Assembly: GCF_003864255.1 (NCBI RefSeq)
Contig: NZ_QWEZ01000001.1
Location: forward strand, 1,488,001 to 1,552,000
DNA from: Aestuariirhabdus litorea
GTDB lineage: Bacteria; Pseudomonadota; Gammaproteobacteria; Pseudomonadales; Aestuariirhabdaceae
Length of the DNA stretch: 64,000 bases
Reading direction: 5' to 3'
Of this stretch, positions 38,830 through 47,756 are shown piece by piece (the first letter of the stretch is position 1; each line of letters opens with the position of its first letter). The notes beneath the pieces are model-generated. The model ran no database searches and was not told where the DNA came from. It saw nothing but the letters and a program-made list of their open reading frames with translations. Position numbers and translations under genes: made by a program.

Positions 38830-38857
38830 TTGAAATATTGGCAGAAAGCCCAATAAT
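38830..38857 (+). promoter_or_regulatory. putative sigma-70 promoter of the moxR/bat operon
   Basis: TTGAAA (38830-38835), 16-bp spacer, AATAAT (38852-38857), 31 bp before the moxR ATG. The -35 box is 5/6 and the -10 box 5/6. Confidence 0.45.
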
Positions 38858-38888
38858 AGCAGTAACCCTTCCCTATCGGTAAGCCACC

Positions 38889-39851
38889 ATGTCCCATCGT
38901 GAAGCGATCCACAACCTGGAGCTGTTCCTCTCCGAAATCATTCTGGGCCAGCAGCACCTGGTCAATCGCCTGCTCATTGCCCTCCTCGCCGATGGTCACC
39001 TGCTGGTCGAGGGGGCGCCAGGACTCGCCAAAACCCGAGCGATTAAGGGCCTTGCGCAGGGGGTTGATGCCCAGTTCCATCGCATCCAGTTCACCCCGGA
39101 CCTACTGCCTGCTGACATCACCGGCACCGATATTTTCCGCCCGGAAACCGCCAGTTTTGAGTTCCAGAGGGGGCCTATTTTCCACAACCTGGTGTTAGCC
39201 GATGAGATCAACCGGGCTCCGGCCAAGGTACAGTCAGCCCTACTGGAGGCGATGGCCGAGCGCCAGGTAAGCGTCGGCAGCACCACTTACCCCCTCCCCC
39301 CACTGTTTTTGGTGATGGCCACCCAGAACCCCATCGAACAGGAGGGAACCTACCCCCTCCCCGAAGCGCAGCTGGACCGCTTCCTGATGCATGTAAAAAT
39401 AGGCTACCCCGATGCCGAAACCGAGCAGCGCATCCTGGCGATAGCGCGCCGCGATGCCCAGGCCGGTACCGATCCGCTGCCACCCGAGCGGGTGTCGCAA
39501 GAGCAGATCCTGCAGGCTCGGCAAGAGGTACTCGCGATCCATATGGCACCCGCGGTTGAGCAGTACCTGGTGAATCTGGTACTGGCGACCCGTTCGCCCT
39601 CCCACTATGACGAAGAGCTCGCCAGCTGGATCGAGTACGGTGCCAGTCCCCGGGGAACCATCGCCCTGGACCGCTGTGCCCGAGCCCGCGCGTGGCTAAG
39701 CGGCCGTGATTTCGTTACCCCCGATGACGTGCAGGCGGTCGCCTATGACACCCTGCGTCACCGCATCATTCTTAGCTACAGCGCCCAGGCACAGCAGATC
39801 GATAATGACCGCTTTATCGAGCGGCTGATCGCCTGTGTTCCTGTCGCCTGA
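38889..39851 (+). CDS. MoxR-family AAA+ ATPase
   Basis: 320 residues. AAA+ chaperone-like ATPase of the MoxR group, with Walker A GAPGLAKT (42-49), Walker B LVLADEINRAP, and the characteristic ATQNPIEQEGTYPLPEAQLDRF sensor region. MoxR proteins are thought to help VWA proteins bind metal or assemble. First gene of a six-gene operon whose members follow with 7 bp or overlapping spacing (moxR, DUF58, DUF4381, batA, batBC, batD), confirming a joint role in envelope maturation or stress. Confidence 0.93.
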   Translation: MSHREAIHNLELFLSEIILGQQHLVNRLLIALLADGHLLVEGAPGLAKTRAIKGLAQGVDAQFHRIQFTPDLLPADITGTDIFRPETASFEFQRGPIFHNLVLADEINRAPAKVQSALLEAMAERQVSVGSTTYPLPPLFLVMATQNPIEQEGTYPLPEAQLDRFLMHVKIGYPDAETEQRILAIARRDAQAGTDPLPPERVSQEQILQARQEVLAIHMAPAVEQYLVNLVLATRSPSHYDEELASWIEYGASPRGTIALDRCARARAWLSGRDFVTPDDVQAVAYDTLRHRIILSYSAQAQQIDNDRFIERLIACVPVA

Positions 39852-39858
39852 GGCTAAG

Positions 39859-40788
39859 ATGTCCGGGGCCTACACCGATCTCCATCAACTGGTTGAGCTG
39901 GGTCGCGATGCGCGCACCCTCGGCATCTATAGCGCACAGCATGTTCGCAGTGCCCTCTCAGGCCAGCACCGAAGTCGATTACGCGGCCGCGGCATTGACT
40001 TCGACGAGGTCCGTCGCTACCAGGCCGGAGACGATATCCGCAGCATCGACTGGCGGGTGACGGCGCGCAGCGGCATCGCCCACACCAAACTCTACCATGA
40101 GGAGCGAGAGCGGCCGGTGGTGGTGTTACTCGACCAGAGCCCGGCAATGTTTTTCGGCTCCCACCTCAATTTCAAATCGGTAACCGCCGCCGAGTGCGCT
40201 GCCGCGCTCGCCTGGGCCGCTCTGGAGCATGGCGACCGTATTGGCGGCCTACTCGCTACGGGAGCGCCGGAGCGCCTGTTTCGCCCCTATCGTAGTCGGC
40301 AGACCCTGCTTCACTGGTTGCAGGCCATCGTCGACGCCAACCAGCGCCTGACCAGCTCCACCCCCCCTGCGCCCGCCAACTACCTCGCCGACACCCTGGC
40401 AAGCCTATATCCCGCCATCGACTCGGGGGCAGCGCTGTTCATCATTAGCGATGGCCTATCCCTCAATGAAGCCTGCGAGCCCCACTTGCACCGACTGGGT
40501 AAGCATCACGACCTGCTGTTTCTTCGGGTAACCGACCCACTGGAACATAACCCTCCCGAGGCTGGTCTCTACCCGCTTAAACAGTCACAGGGGCAAGCGA
40601 TACTGCTGAACACCCGCTCCGCGCGCGTCCGCCAGCACTACCAGCAAGGCTGCACCGAGCAACTGCAACGGGTGGAGCAGCGCCTGGGACGTTTCGGTAT
40701 CCCCCTGCAGGAGATCGACGCCGGACAGGCTACGCTTCCCCAACTACAAGCCCTTTTCCCGGGACAGCGGGGAGCTGGCCGTGGATAA
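39859..40788 (+). CDS. DUF58 domain protein of the MoxR/Bat operon
   Basis: 309 residues from ATG 39859; an overlapping ATG at 39835 is possible but less likely. DUF58 proteins resemble VWA domains; the diagnostic YQAGDDIRSIDWRVTARSG is at 54-72, and the VWA-like strand VVVLLDQSPAMFFGS follows, with a degenerate DxSxS (DQSPA). A cytosolic or peripheral partner of MoxR. Its stop overlaps the DUF4381 GTG by 8 bp. Confidence 0.92.
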   Translation: MSGAYTDLHQLVELGRDARTLGIYSAQHVRSALSGQHRSRLRGRGIDFDEVRRYQAGDDIRSIDWRVTARSGIAHTKLYHEERERPVVVLLDQSPAMFFGSHLNFKSVTAAECAAALAWAALEHGDRIGGLLATGAPERLFRPYRSRQTLLHWLQAIVDANQRLTSSTPPAPANYLADTLASLYPAIDSGAALFIISDGLSLNEACEPHLHRLGKHHDLLFLRVTDPLEHNPPEAGLYPLKQSQGQAILLNTRSARVRQHYQQGCTEQLQRVEQRLGRFGIPLQEIDAGQATLPQLQALFPGQRGAGRG

Positions 40789-41263
40789 GAGCCAACTGCT
40801 TGAGCAGCTGGCTCCGCTGGCCGAGCCTCCCACCGTCAGCCTCTTGTGGCCACTGGCGCCTGGCTGGTATCTGCTGGGGCTACTCGGTTTGGTTGTCCTC
40901 ACGGCCGTCTATTGGCTTTACCGGCGCCGCCGGAGCGTTAAGGCACGGAACGCCTACCGCCTGATCGCTTTGAAAGAGCTCGAGACCTGCTGGCTGGAGT
41001 TCGAGGAAAAGGGCGTCATCAGCGATTTTGTCGAACAGGCAAACCAGCTACTCAAGCGGGTAGCTCTCACCGCCTACCCGGATGCAGGGGTTGCACCACT
41101 CCACGGCGAAGACTGGTGGCACTTCCTTGAGGCCCACTATCCCGGTGGAGAGAGCAGGGAGGCCCGCCAAATCGAGACGGGACGCTACCGCGGCCCTCTG
41201 ACGGATAACCCGGCGCCCCTCTATCAATACACAAAAAGCTGGATCGAACGCCATGAGCCTTGA
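40781..41263 (+). CDS. DUF4381 domain membrane protein
   Basis: 160 residues from GTG 40781 with a GGGGAG site. One transmembrane helix (about 27-48, WYLLGLLGLVVLTAVYWLY) precedes a basic stretch (RRRRSVKARN) and a soluble domain with ISDFVEQANQLLKRVAL and LHGEDWWHFLE, typical for this operon position. Overlaps the DUF58 gene by 8 bp and batA by 11 bp. Role unknown beyond the operon link. Confidence 0.88.
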   Translation: MDKSQLLEQLAPLAEPPTVSLLWPLAPGWYLLGLLGLVVLTAVYWLYRRRRSVKARNAYRLIALKELETCWLEFEEKGVISDFVEQANQLLKRVALTAYPDAGVAPLHGEDWWHFLEAHYPGGESREARQIETGRYRGPLTDNPAPLYQYTKSWIERHEP

Positions 41264-42281
41264 ACTGGAGTGGCCCTGGATCTGGGTGTTGCTACCACTA
41301 CCGCTGTTGGTCTACTGGCTCGCGCCGGCTGTGCAGCGCCCCCTCCAGTCTGGCATACAGTTACCCCATCAGCAGCAGGTAGTGGCCTCCGCCCCCATTC
41401 GCCTCAGGCCTCGTTGGGGACGGCTGGCCCCCCTCCTGCTGGTGTGGCTGCTGCTCCTGCTGGCCAGTTCGCGACCCGTTGGGGTCGGTGAGGCGATACC
41501 GATGCCCACCCTTGCCCGCGACCTGATGCTGGCCATCGACCTCTCCGGCAGTATGCAGACCCGCGACATGCAGGTTGCCGGACAGCCGGTGGACCGACTG
41601 AGTGCGGTGAAGCGGGTGATGCAGCCGTTCATCGCCCGCCGTGAAGGGGATCGGCTGGGTTTGATCCTGTTTGGTTCCCAAGCCTACCTGCAATCTCCCC
41701 TTAGTTTTGACCGCAAGAGCATCAGCATACTGCTGGATGAGACCCAGATCGCCATGGCCGGGCGCGAAACCTCCATCGGCGATGCCATCGGCCTGGCAGT
41801 CAAACGCCTGCGTGACCGCCCCGCCAGCAGCCGGGTGCTGATTCTGGTCACCGATGGTGCCAATACCGCGGGGGAGATCTCCCCCTTGCAAGCGGCTCAG
41901 CTGGCGCAGCGGGAAAAGGTACGCATCTATACCATAGGGGTGGGAGCCGATGAGATGATCCAGCCTGGTATTTTCGGCTCATCGTTTGGGGCACGGCGTG
42001 TCAACCCCTCCTCTGACCTGGACGAAAAGGGATTGACGGAGATCGCCGAGCTCACCGGGGGGCACTATTTCAGGGCGCGCAACCCCGAACAGCTGGAGCA
42101 AATCTACCGCCAACTTGACACCCTTGAACCGGTGGCACAGGAGGCACAAAGGGTTCGCCCCCATCGCAGCCTGTTTCACCTGCCCTTGGGGGCCGCGATG
42201 GGGCTGGTGCTCCTGCTCTGGCTGGGCCGGCTCATTGGGCAGCTCGGTCAACGCCTGCCGCAACAGGAGAGGATGCCATGA
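41253..42281 (+). CDS. batA: BatA-like VWA-domain membrane protein
   Basis: 342 residues. Two N-terminal helices (about 10-24 and 57-72) and one C-terminal helix (about 310-328) flank a periplasmic or cytosolic VWA domain with an intact MIDAS: D96-L-S98-G-S100, then the TSIGDAIGLAVK and VLILVTDGAN motifs. Metal-dependent protein interaction module. Overlaps the previous gene by 11 bp and the batBC gene by 4 bp (ATGA), so translation is coupled. Confidence 0.93.
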   Translation: MSLELEWPWIWVLLPLPLLVYWLAPAVQRPLQSGIQLPHQQQVVASAPIRLRPRWGRLAPLLLVWLLLLLASSRPVGVGEAIPMPTLARDLMLAIDLSGSMQTRDMQVAGQPVDRLSAVKRVMQPFIARREGDRLGLILFGSQAYLQSPLSFDRKSISILLDETQIAMAGRETSIGDAIGLAVKRLRDRPASSRVLILVTDGANTAGEISPLQAAQLAQREKVRIYTIGVGADEMIQPGIFGSSFGARRVNPSSDLDEKGLTEIAELTGGHYFRARNPEQLEQIYRQLDTLEPVAQEAQRVRPHRSLFHLPLGAAMGLVLLLWLGRLIGQLGQRLPQQERMP

Positions 42282-44200
42282 TTCTGCAGGACTGGCTGTC
42301 CGACCTTCACCTGCTGCGCCCCCATGCACTGTGGTTGCTCCCGCTGGGTTGGGGGGTTCTTTGGGCGCTCGCCCGTTTCCGCCGGGCCCACTCGGCCTGG
42401 AGCCGGGTAATACCGGAACACCTGCTTAAACACCTGCAGGATGGCCGGCAGTCAGCCCAGTCTTCCTCGCGCCTGGGTTGGATGGTGACGGCCTGGACCC
42501 TGGCTTGCCTGGCCCTGTCGGGCCCCAGCTGGCAACGCTTACCGGAGGCCGTATACAAAAACGAAGCCCCTCTGGTGGTCATTCTCGACCTTTCCTGGTC
42601 GCTTTACGCAACCGACCTTTCCCCCAACCGGCTAACCCGTGCTCGTCACAAAATTCGGGACATCATCGATAGTCGGGACGAGGGCACCACCGCCTTGATC
42701 GCTTACGCTGGCGACGCCTATCGGGTGGCCCCCCTGACCGACGACCGGGCCACCATCACCAACCTGCTCTCGGTTCTGGAGCCGTCACTGATGCCCGTCG
42801 CAGGCAGCCGTGCCAGCCAAGGTGTGCGCCTGGCCCTTGAGATGCTGGGCAATCAGCCAGCAAAAGGGGCTCATATCCTGATCCTCACCGACGAGATCAG
42901 CCCCTCTGAGGCGGAGTTGATTCGCCAGCTGATGGCGAAAAATTCCGTAACGCTCTCCATTATCGGGGTAGGTACCCCGCAAGGGGGCCCCATTCAAGTG
43001 GAAGGGGGGGGCTATCTACGCGACGGCAACGGAGCCATTGTGATCCCCCGCCTTGACGCGCCGACTCTCCAGGCCCTGGCGCGATCGCTGGGTGGCCGTT
43101 ATGCCACCATCAGCGTCAAGGACAGCGACTGGCTCTGGATTCAGGCAGATGCGCCCGCCGCGAGTCAGGAGAGCCAGCTGGAACGCACCTTTGACCAGTG
43201 GGCGGATGCGGGTTACTGGTTGCTGCTGCCACTGCTGTGCCTGACCCTGGCCAGCTTTCGGCGCGGCTGGCTACTGACCCTGCTGCTGCCTCTGCTGGTT
43301 CTGCCCGCCAAACCCAGCTACGCACTGGACTGGGACGCTCTCTGGAAAACACCCGACCAGCAGGGCGCGGACCTGCTGCAACAGAACCAGCCCGCTGAGG
43401 CAGCCCGCCACTTCCACGACCCCCAGTGGCGAGGCTACGCCCAGTTCAGGGCCGGTGACTATGCCGAGGCCGCCAACAGCTTCGCCCAGGGGGAAAGCCT
43501 GGATGACCGCTACAACCAGGCCAATGCCGAGGCGATGGCCGGCAACCTGCAAGAAGCCCTCAGCCTGTATGAGCAGGTGCTCGAGCAGCAGCCGAACCAC
43601 CCGCACGCCCTCAAAAACAGAGACCTGATTGAGCAACTGCTGCAGAAGAGTGAGGAGGCCTCAGCCTCGGAAGAGTCCCAACCGAGCTCGGAGCAGCAGA
43701 GCGGATCGCAAACCGATGCCGGCAACAGCGAGACAGGCCAGGAGGGGCAAGCCCAGGGCGCCGGGGAGGCTACCCGGTCCACCGACTCGGCCGAGATGGG
43801 TGACCCTGAGGAGACGTCCCGGGGCGCGCCGGGATCGTCCGGCAACACCACAGGACAACCGCCCTCGGAGCAGGTCGACCAACCGGCGAACCCCGCCGCT
43901 AGCTCTGCTGAAGGGGGCCGTCTGGAGCCCCCTAAAAGCGATCAACAAGGCGTCGAACAGGCGTCCAGCGTCCCCTCCCCGTCGCAAGAAGCGAGCGCCG
44001 ATGATTCGGCAGCACAGGATAGCCGTAGCCTGGCCGACACAGCAACCGATGAAGCGACACTCCCCCTGTCGGAAGACCGGCAGGCCACCGAAGGCTGGCT
44101 CAGGCGTATAAAGGACGACCCATCGGGTCTGCTCAGAAGAAAGTTTGAGTTGCAACAGCGCCAGCGCGCCCCCCAGCAGGCTGGAGAAAAAATATGGTAA
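42278..44200 (+). CDS. BatB-BatC fusion: VWA domain plus TPR and low-complexity tail
   Basis: 640 residues. N-terminal helices (about 14-32 and 67-82), VWA domain with MIDAS D104-L-S106-W-S108 and LIAYAGDAYRVAPLTDD, a further helix pair (about 315-350), then TPR repeats (about 375-455: FRAGDYAEAANSFAQGES and AGNLQEALSLYEQVLEQQP). Residues about 457-600 are Ser/Gln/Glu/Pro-rich and disordered. The domains are separate BatB and BatC genes in some bacteria; here they are one protein, as in many pseudomonads. Overlaps batD by 7 bp. Confidence 0.9.
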   Translation: MILQDWLSDLHLLRPHALWLLPLGWGVLWALARFRRAHSAWSRVIPEHLLKHLQDGRQSAQSSSRLGWMVTAWTLACLALSGPSWQRLPEAVYKNEAPLVVILDLSWSLYATDLSPNRLTRARHKIRDIIDSRDEGTTALIAYAGDAYRVAPLTDDRATITNLLSVLEPSLMPVAGSRASQGVRLALEMLGNQPAKGAHILILTDEISPSEAELIRQLMAKNSVTLSIIGVGTPQGGPIQVEGGGYLRDGNGAIVIPRLDAPTLQALARSLGGRYATISVKDSDWLWIQADAPAASQESQLERTFDQWADAGYWLLLPLLCLTLASFRRGWLLTLLLPLLVLPAKPSYALDWDALWKTPDQQGADLLQQNQPAEAARHFHDPQWRGYAQFRAGDYAEAANSFAQGESLDDRYNQANAEAMAGNLQEALSLYEQVLEQQPNHPHALKNRDLIEQLLQKSEEASASEESQPSSEQQSGSQTDAGNSETGQEGQAQGAGEATRSTDSAEMGDPEETSRGAPGSSGNTTGQPPSEQVDQPANPAASSAEGGRLEPPKSDQQGVEQASSVPSPSQEASADDSAAQDSRSLADTATDEATLPLSEDRQATEGWLRRIKDDPSGLLRRKFELQQRQRAPQQAGEKIW

Positions 44201-45945
44201 CCCCTAACCCCATGATTAGCCGAAAACACCCCGCCCTGCTCAGGGTTGTGTTTGCCCTGTGCGCTCTCCTGTGGATCTCCCCGCTCATGGCGGAGAGCTT
44301 TGTCGCCTCGGTAGACCGCACCCAAATCAGCCTCGGCGAAACCGTCGAGCTGACGCTGCGCAGCGACAAACAGCAGTTTTTCACAACCCCCGACCTCTCT
44401 CCCCTGATGGAGCATTTTGAGATACTCGGACAACGCCAGAGCAGCCAGTTCACCATCACCAACGGCAAGAGTGTCTCCTGGACCGACTGGATCATCGAGC
44501 TGCGCCCGAAACGCAGTGGCTTTGTGGTGATCCCCCCGATCGTACTCGAAGGGCTGGCGACCGACCCCATTACCCTGGAGGTTGGCGCCGCGGGCGCCCA
44601 GACACAAACGCCCAGGACAGACAGTGCTGCTCCGGTCTTTATTGAAGGCGAACTCGACCGTGAGGAGGCCTACGTCCAGCAGGAGATCATCTATAACCTG
44701 CGCATCTACCACTCGGTACCGCTGTTTGATGACAGCCAGCTCAGCGAACTGAAAATCGAAGATGCCATTGTGCAACAGCTGGGGGAACCCAACGCACGCT
44801 CTGAAGTGATCAACGGCACCCGCCACGGCGTATTCGAGCTACGATACGCGATCTACCCCCAGCGCAGCGGTGAGCTGGTTATCCCTTCGCAGATATTCAC
44901 CGCGACAGCGGCCAACAACCAGGGTCGGTTTGACCCGTTCCTGGGGGGGCGGCCTGGTAAGCGACTCGCCATCCGCTCCGCGGAGATCCGCATAGAGATT
45001 AAGGCGGCCCCGGCTGGAAGTGAGGGTAAGCCCTGGTTACCAGCCAGGGAGTTAACCCTGGAACAGCAGTGGAGCGGCGATCCCAAGGCCATGAAAGTGG
45101 GTGATGCCATTACCCGTACCCTGGTGATGCGGGCAGACGGGCTGACCTTTGCCCAGCTTCCTCCGCTACAGGCGGATGAGGTAGCGGGGCTCAAAGCCTA
45201 TCCCGACCAGTCACAAACTGAAAATCACCGCTCCGAGCAGGGGGTTCTTGGCGAGGTCCGCTTCGCCAGCGCCTACGTCGCCACGGAGCCGGGTACCTAT
45301 CGACTGCCGGCACGCAGCATCCAGTGGTTCGATACCGAACGTGGTCAGTTTAGCCAGGCGACTCTTCCCGAGGAGACCCTGACCGTGCTGCCCACGGCCA
45401 GGCTGTCACCAACGCCTCCCACCCCCCAGCCCCAGCCTCTGCTGCCGCCCCCCACCACGGAAGCTACCACTGGCCCGCTCGCCCCATCGAACGAAGCCGA
45501 CCGTACAGATCTACCCTGGCCATGGATCAGTGCCCTGCTGGCAATGCTTTGGATAGCAACTCTTATATGGGGCCTACAGCGCCGCAAGCCGCTCCCCGTC
45601 AGTGCGGCTTCCCGCCCCCCGCTTACGTCGGGGGAGGAGTCTGCTTTCCAATCGCTGGTTGCCGCCATCGAGCAGGAGGTGGATGGCCCAACCCTTCTTC
45701 AACACCTGCGCCAGTGGCTGGGACAACTGCTGCAGCAACCGGCGGACCGATCGCTGGCCAGCCTCAACCAAGAGTTGAGTGATACCGAGTTGAATGCCTT
45801 TATTCAGCAGCAGGAGCGGTCGCTATACAGCCCCCAGCAGCAACCCTCCCCTACCCCGGCTACGCTGCTGGGGATCATTCATCGACTCAGGCGGCAGCAC
45901 CTCGACACCGGGAGTGCTCCCCAGCTTAAAGCGCTGTATGGTTGA
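44194..45945 (+). CDS. batD: BatD-family protein
   Basis: 583 residues. Signal peptide at about 13-33 (LLRVVFALCALLWISPLMA), a long periplasmic Ig-like region (SFVASVDRTQISLGETVELTLRSDKQ...), and a C-terminal helix (about 445-463, WPWISALLAMLWIATLIWGL) with a cytosolic tail. Last gene of the MoxR/Bat operon, overlapping batBC by 7 bp. BatD proteins are anchored periplasmic partners of the BatA/B VWA proteins, associated with envelope or oxidative stress tolerance. I see no clear terminator directly after it. Confidence 0.9.
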   Translation: MVTPNPMISRKHPALLRVVFALCALLWISPLMAESFVASVDRTQISLGETVELTLRSDKQQFFTTPDLSPLMEHFEILGQRQSSQFTITNGKSVSWTDWIIELRPKRSGFVVIPPIVLEGLATDPITLEVGAAGAQTQTPRTDSAAPVFIEGELDREEAYVQQEIIYNLRIYHSVPLFDDSQLSELKIEDAIVQQLGEPNARSEVINGTRHGVFELRYAIYPQRSGELVIPSQIFTATAANNQGRFDPFLGGRPGKRLAIRSAEIRIEIKAAPAGSEGKPWLPARELTLEQQWSGDPKAMKVGDAITRTLVMRADGLTFAQLPPLQADEVAGLKAYPDQSQTENHRSEQGVLGEVRFASAYVATEPGTYRLPARSIQWFDTERGQFSQATLPEETLTVLPTARLSPTPPTPQPQPLLPPPTTEATTGPLAPSNEADRTDLPWPWISALLAMLWIATLIWGLQRRKPLPVSAASRPPLTSGEESAFQSLVAAIEQEVDGPTLLQHLRQWLGQLLQQPADRSLASLNQELSDTELNAFIQQQERSLYSPQQQPSPTPATLLGIIHRLRRQHLDTGSAPQLKALYG

Positions 45946-46388
45946 TTAGCGTTGGTATAAACGGGGGTATAGACACCCTGCTCTGCAGCAAGGACTGCCT
46001 TTAAGGGGGCGGTAAAGTTCGCGATCCCCAGTGATGTCCACTGCCCTGTTGGACACTGGCTGTCAGGTGCTGCGTTGCGTTGCTGCTCATGACCTGCAAT
46101 AACCGCTTTTTAACCCATAGCGGACATTGAGAGAACGGTGCGGCGGGCATCTTCCAGCTCCCAGCAAGCGTTCGGCAGGTCTGCCTGATGCCGCTTGCGG
46201 CGACTTAAGAGACATCATACCAGTGCCCCGCAGACCTTAACTTTTGACTCAGTAGCGACCATTTGTGCGGGACTAAGCCATGACTCTCTACCAGAGATAG
46301 GATACGGCTAACATCAAGCGAAATACCTGGTTTTCCCCAGTCGGAGCCCGGCTGTGCGCTGTTATCGGAAGGAGCCATGCAAGGCAGC
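45946..46388. other. 443-bp intergenic region with several inverted repeats
   Basis: No convincing gene. Two inverted repeats stand out: CCAGTG(A)TGTCCA paired with TGGACACTGG (46028-46059), and GCAAGCG...CGCTTGC enclosing GGCAG-GT-CTGCC (46164-46198). A short minus-strand frame, 46205-46378, is described separately. The composition looks unlike the neighbouring operon. It may be the relic of a mobile or repeat element; I cannot assign it. Confidence 0.5.
46205..46378 (-). CDS. possible 57-residue ORF or relic after the P460 gene
   Basis: A 57-codon ATG frame on the minus strand starting 10 bp after the P460-like gene's stop, with a protein-like sequence (SLDVSRILSLVESHGLVPHKW...GHWYDVS). 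After its stop the same frame stays open for another 67 codons. No ribosome site is seen and no family is recognised. It may be a small co-transcribed gene or a decayed remnant. Confidence 0.2.
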   Translation of the reverse strand: MAPSDNSAQPGSDWGKPGISLDVSRILSLVESHGLVPHKWSLLSQKLRSAGHWYDVS

Positions 46389-47030
46389 CTATTGAGGCTT
46401 GGCGAACGTTTTCAACACCTCATTCAGCTCCTCGAGCGCTTTATTGTCGTCTTCAGTCAGCGGTGCTGAAGCGCTACAGCGCGGGTCGGTCTTTTGCAGG
46501 GCAGCCAGCATGCGTCGGGTAATGGGTATTGGGTCGCAGCCATGACCCATTTCGCAGATCATATCGAATTCGGGGCGCGCTTTAACGTGGCAGGCAAAGC
46601 AATTACCACCGAATTTATTAACCACATCGACAAAACCGCGTTTACCAATGCGGGTTCCTTCTTTCGAGACATCCAGTTCAAAGAATTCCCAGTCTTTAGT
46701 CGCGGTGTTGAAGCCTTTGGGGTGCTTTACCATCACCTCACCCGGAATAAGTTGCACCACGGACCCCGGCGGATAAACGCCCTCACCCTTCTCCGCAACC
46801 TCCGTGGTGGCTTGGAGATTACCCAGCAGGTTATCAACAAAGAAATGACGAACCTTAACCATATCGGTCAAACACTTAAATGAGTCATCGCTGACTTCTA
46901 TCGGCTCAGGGGGGGCGGCTACCGCAAGCCCATGAGAAATGGCCAATAATGCAGTGATGGATAAAATCCACTGACGAAGCGAGAGACATCGGGATGAATG
47001 GACAGACCGGTATAGAGAGAGAATATTCAT
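46389..47030 (-). CDS. periplasmic cytochrome P460-like haem protein
   Basis: 213 residues. Signal peptide (hydrophobic about 21-39, cleavage near VAAPP), then a P460-like domain: YPPGSVVQLIPGEVMVKHPKGFNTATKDWEFFELD followed by the single c-type haem motif CFACH at C144-C147-H148 within GGNCFACHVKARPEFD. Extra Cys residues occur at 53, 159, 165 and 184. P460 relatives oxidise hydroxylamine or bind NO; some lack activity. No nitrification genes are near. It sits alone beside a decayed gene in a lower-GC patch, which suggests recent acquisition. Function is uncertain. Confidence 0.75.
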   Translation of the reverse strand: MNILSLYRSVHSSRCLSLRQWILSITALLAISHGLAVAAPPEPIEVSDDSFKCLTDMVKVRHFFVDNLLGNLQATTEVAEKGEGVYPPGSVVQLIPGEVMVKHPKGFNTATKDWEFFELDVSKEGTRIGKRGFVDVVNKFGGNCFACHVKARPEFDMICEMGHGCDPIPITRRMLAALQKTDPRCSASAPLTEDDNKALEELNEVLKTFAKPQ

Positions 47031-47062
47031 ATCGGCACCCTCAATTGTTGCACGGCAAGGAG

Positions 47063-47098
47063 AAAAGTAGTTGACCTACAGCAGGTCTGCTACTTTTT
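47063..47098. repeat. long interrupted hairpin upstream of the P460-like gene
   Basis: AAAAGTAG ... CTACTTTT encloses GACCT-ACAGC-AGGTC, giving a two-part stem with small TT/TG internal mismatches and A/T-rich ends. It looks like a bidirectional terminator, yet lies only 33 bp upstream of the P460-like ATG (47030), so it could also act as a leader structure or operator. Confidence 0.6.
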
Positions 47099-47255
47099 AT
47101 TCGCTACCCTTGAGGCTCTCAGTTGGCTAGCTTCATAAGCGGCCCGCTCAGTGTTGGTTAATCTCTGCTTTGGAGCAAAAACCACCCGCGGGCTTTCGAT
47201 GGTTCAGGGGATGCCTGGCAACACTGGACAAAAGCTTCCCGCGCTTTAACGCACA

Positions 47256-47552
47256 TTACTCAAAGGGCACAGTATCGATTTTGTATTCTTCGAGAACCTT
47301 CTGCGCTTGAAGCCGCTTATGGCCAGCGGCTACAGCCATAGCTTTGGCTAAAACTTCAGACAGTTCGCCCTTCGTTACCCCTTATTTCTTAGCTTGATGG
47401 GGATAGTAGCGGGGGCAAGGTTGGCAATTCATCGCCATTGCAGCGGCCAGGCCAACCAAGACTCCAGTTTTTTCATTCTGGTGAGTAGACTCAAAGAACG
47501 CATCGTAAAGCTCTTTTTGGTGATCGTTTAGCACTAAAATTTCCTTGTGCAC
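47256..47552 (-). pseudogene. carboxymuconolactone decarboxylase (AhpD-like) family pseudogene
   Basis: A 99-codon frame from GTG 47552 to TAA 47256 is interrupted only by one TAA at 47382-47384 (codon 57). Reading through, the sequence is KTGVLVGLAAAMAMNCQPC then PRYYPHQAKK, stop, GVTKGELSEVLAKAMAVAAG. This is the CMD/AhpD pattern: a hydrophobic helix, a CxxC redox pair (C43, C46), a His six residues on (H52), then (A)GVTxxELxEVL. The stop falls where the family has Ala. Codons either side remain family-like, so inactivation is recent. It would have been a small redox protein. Confidence 0.75.
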
Positions 47553-47756
47553 TTTAATACTTCATAGCGAGACCCTGTAATTTGGTCTAACTCTAAAACT
47601 TGGTGAATACTTGGTATGAAAAGGGTTTTTTTGGAGCGAACCCGACCGTTCAGAGAGGGGCTCAAACCACCTTAAAATTTTGCAAGACACCCTGAAAAGG
47701 GGGTGGAATCTGGCATGCAGCCAGAGCGTTCCCCACACCAATACGCACCGTATGGA

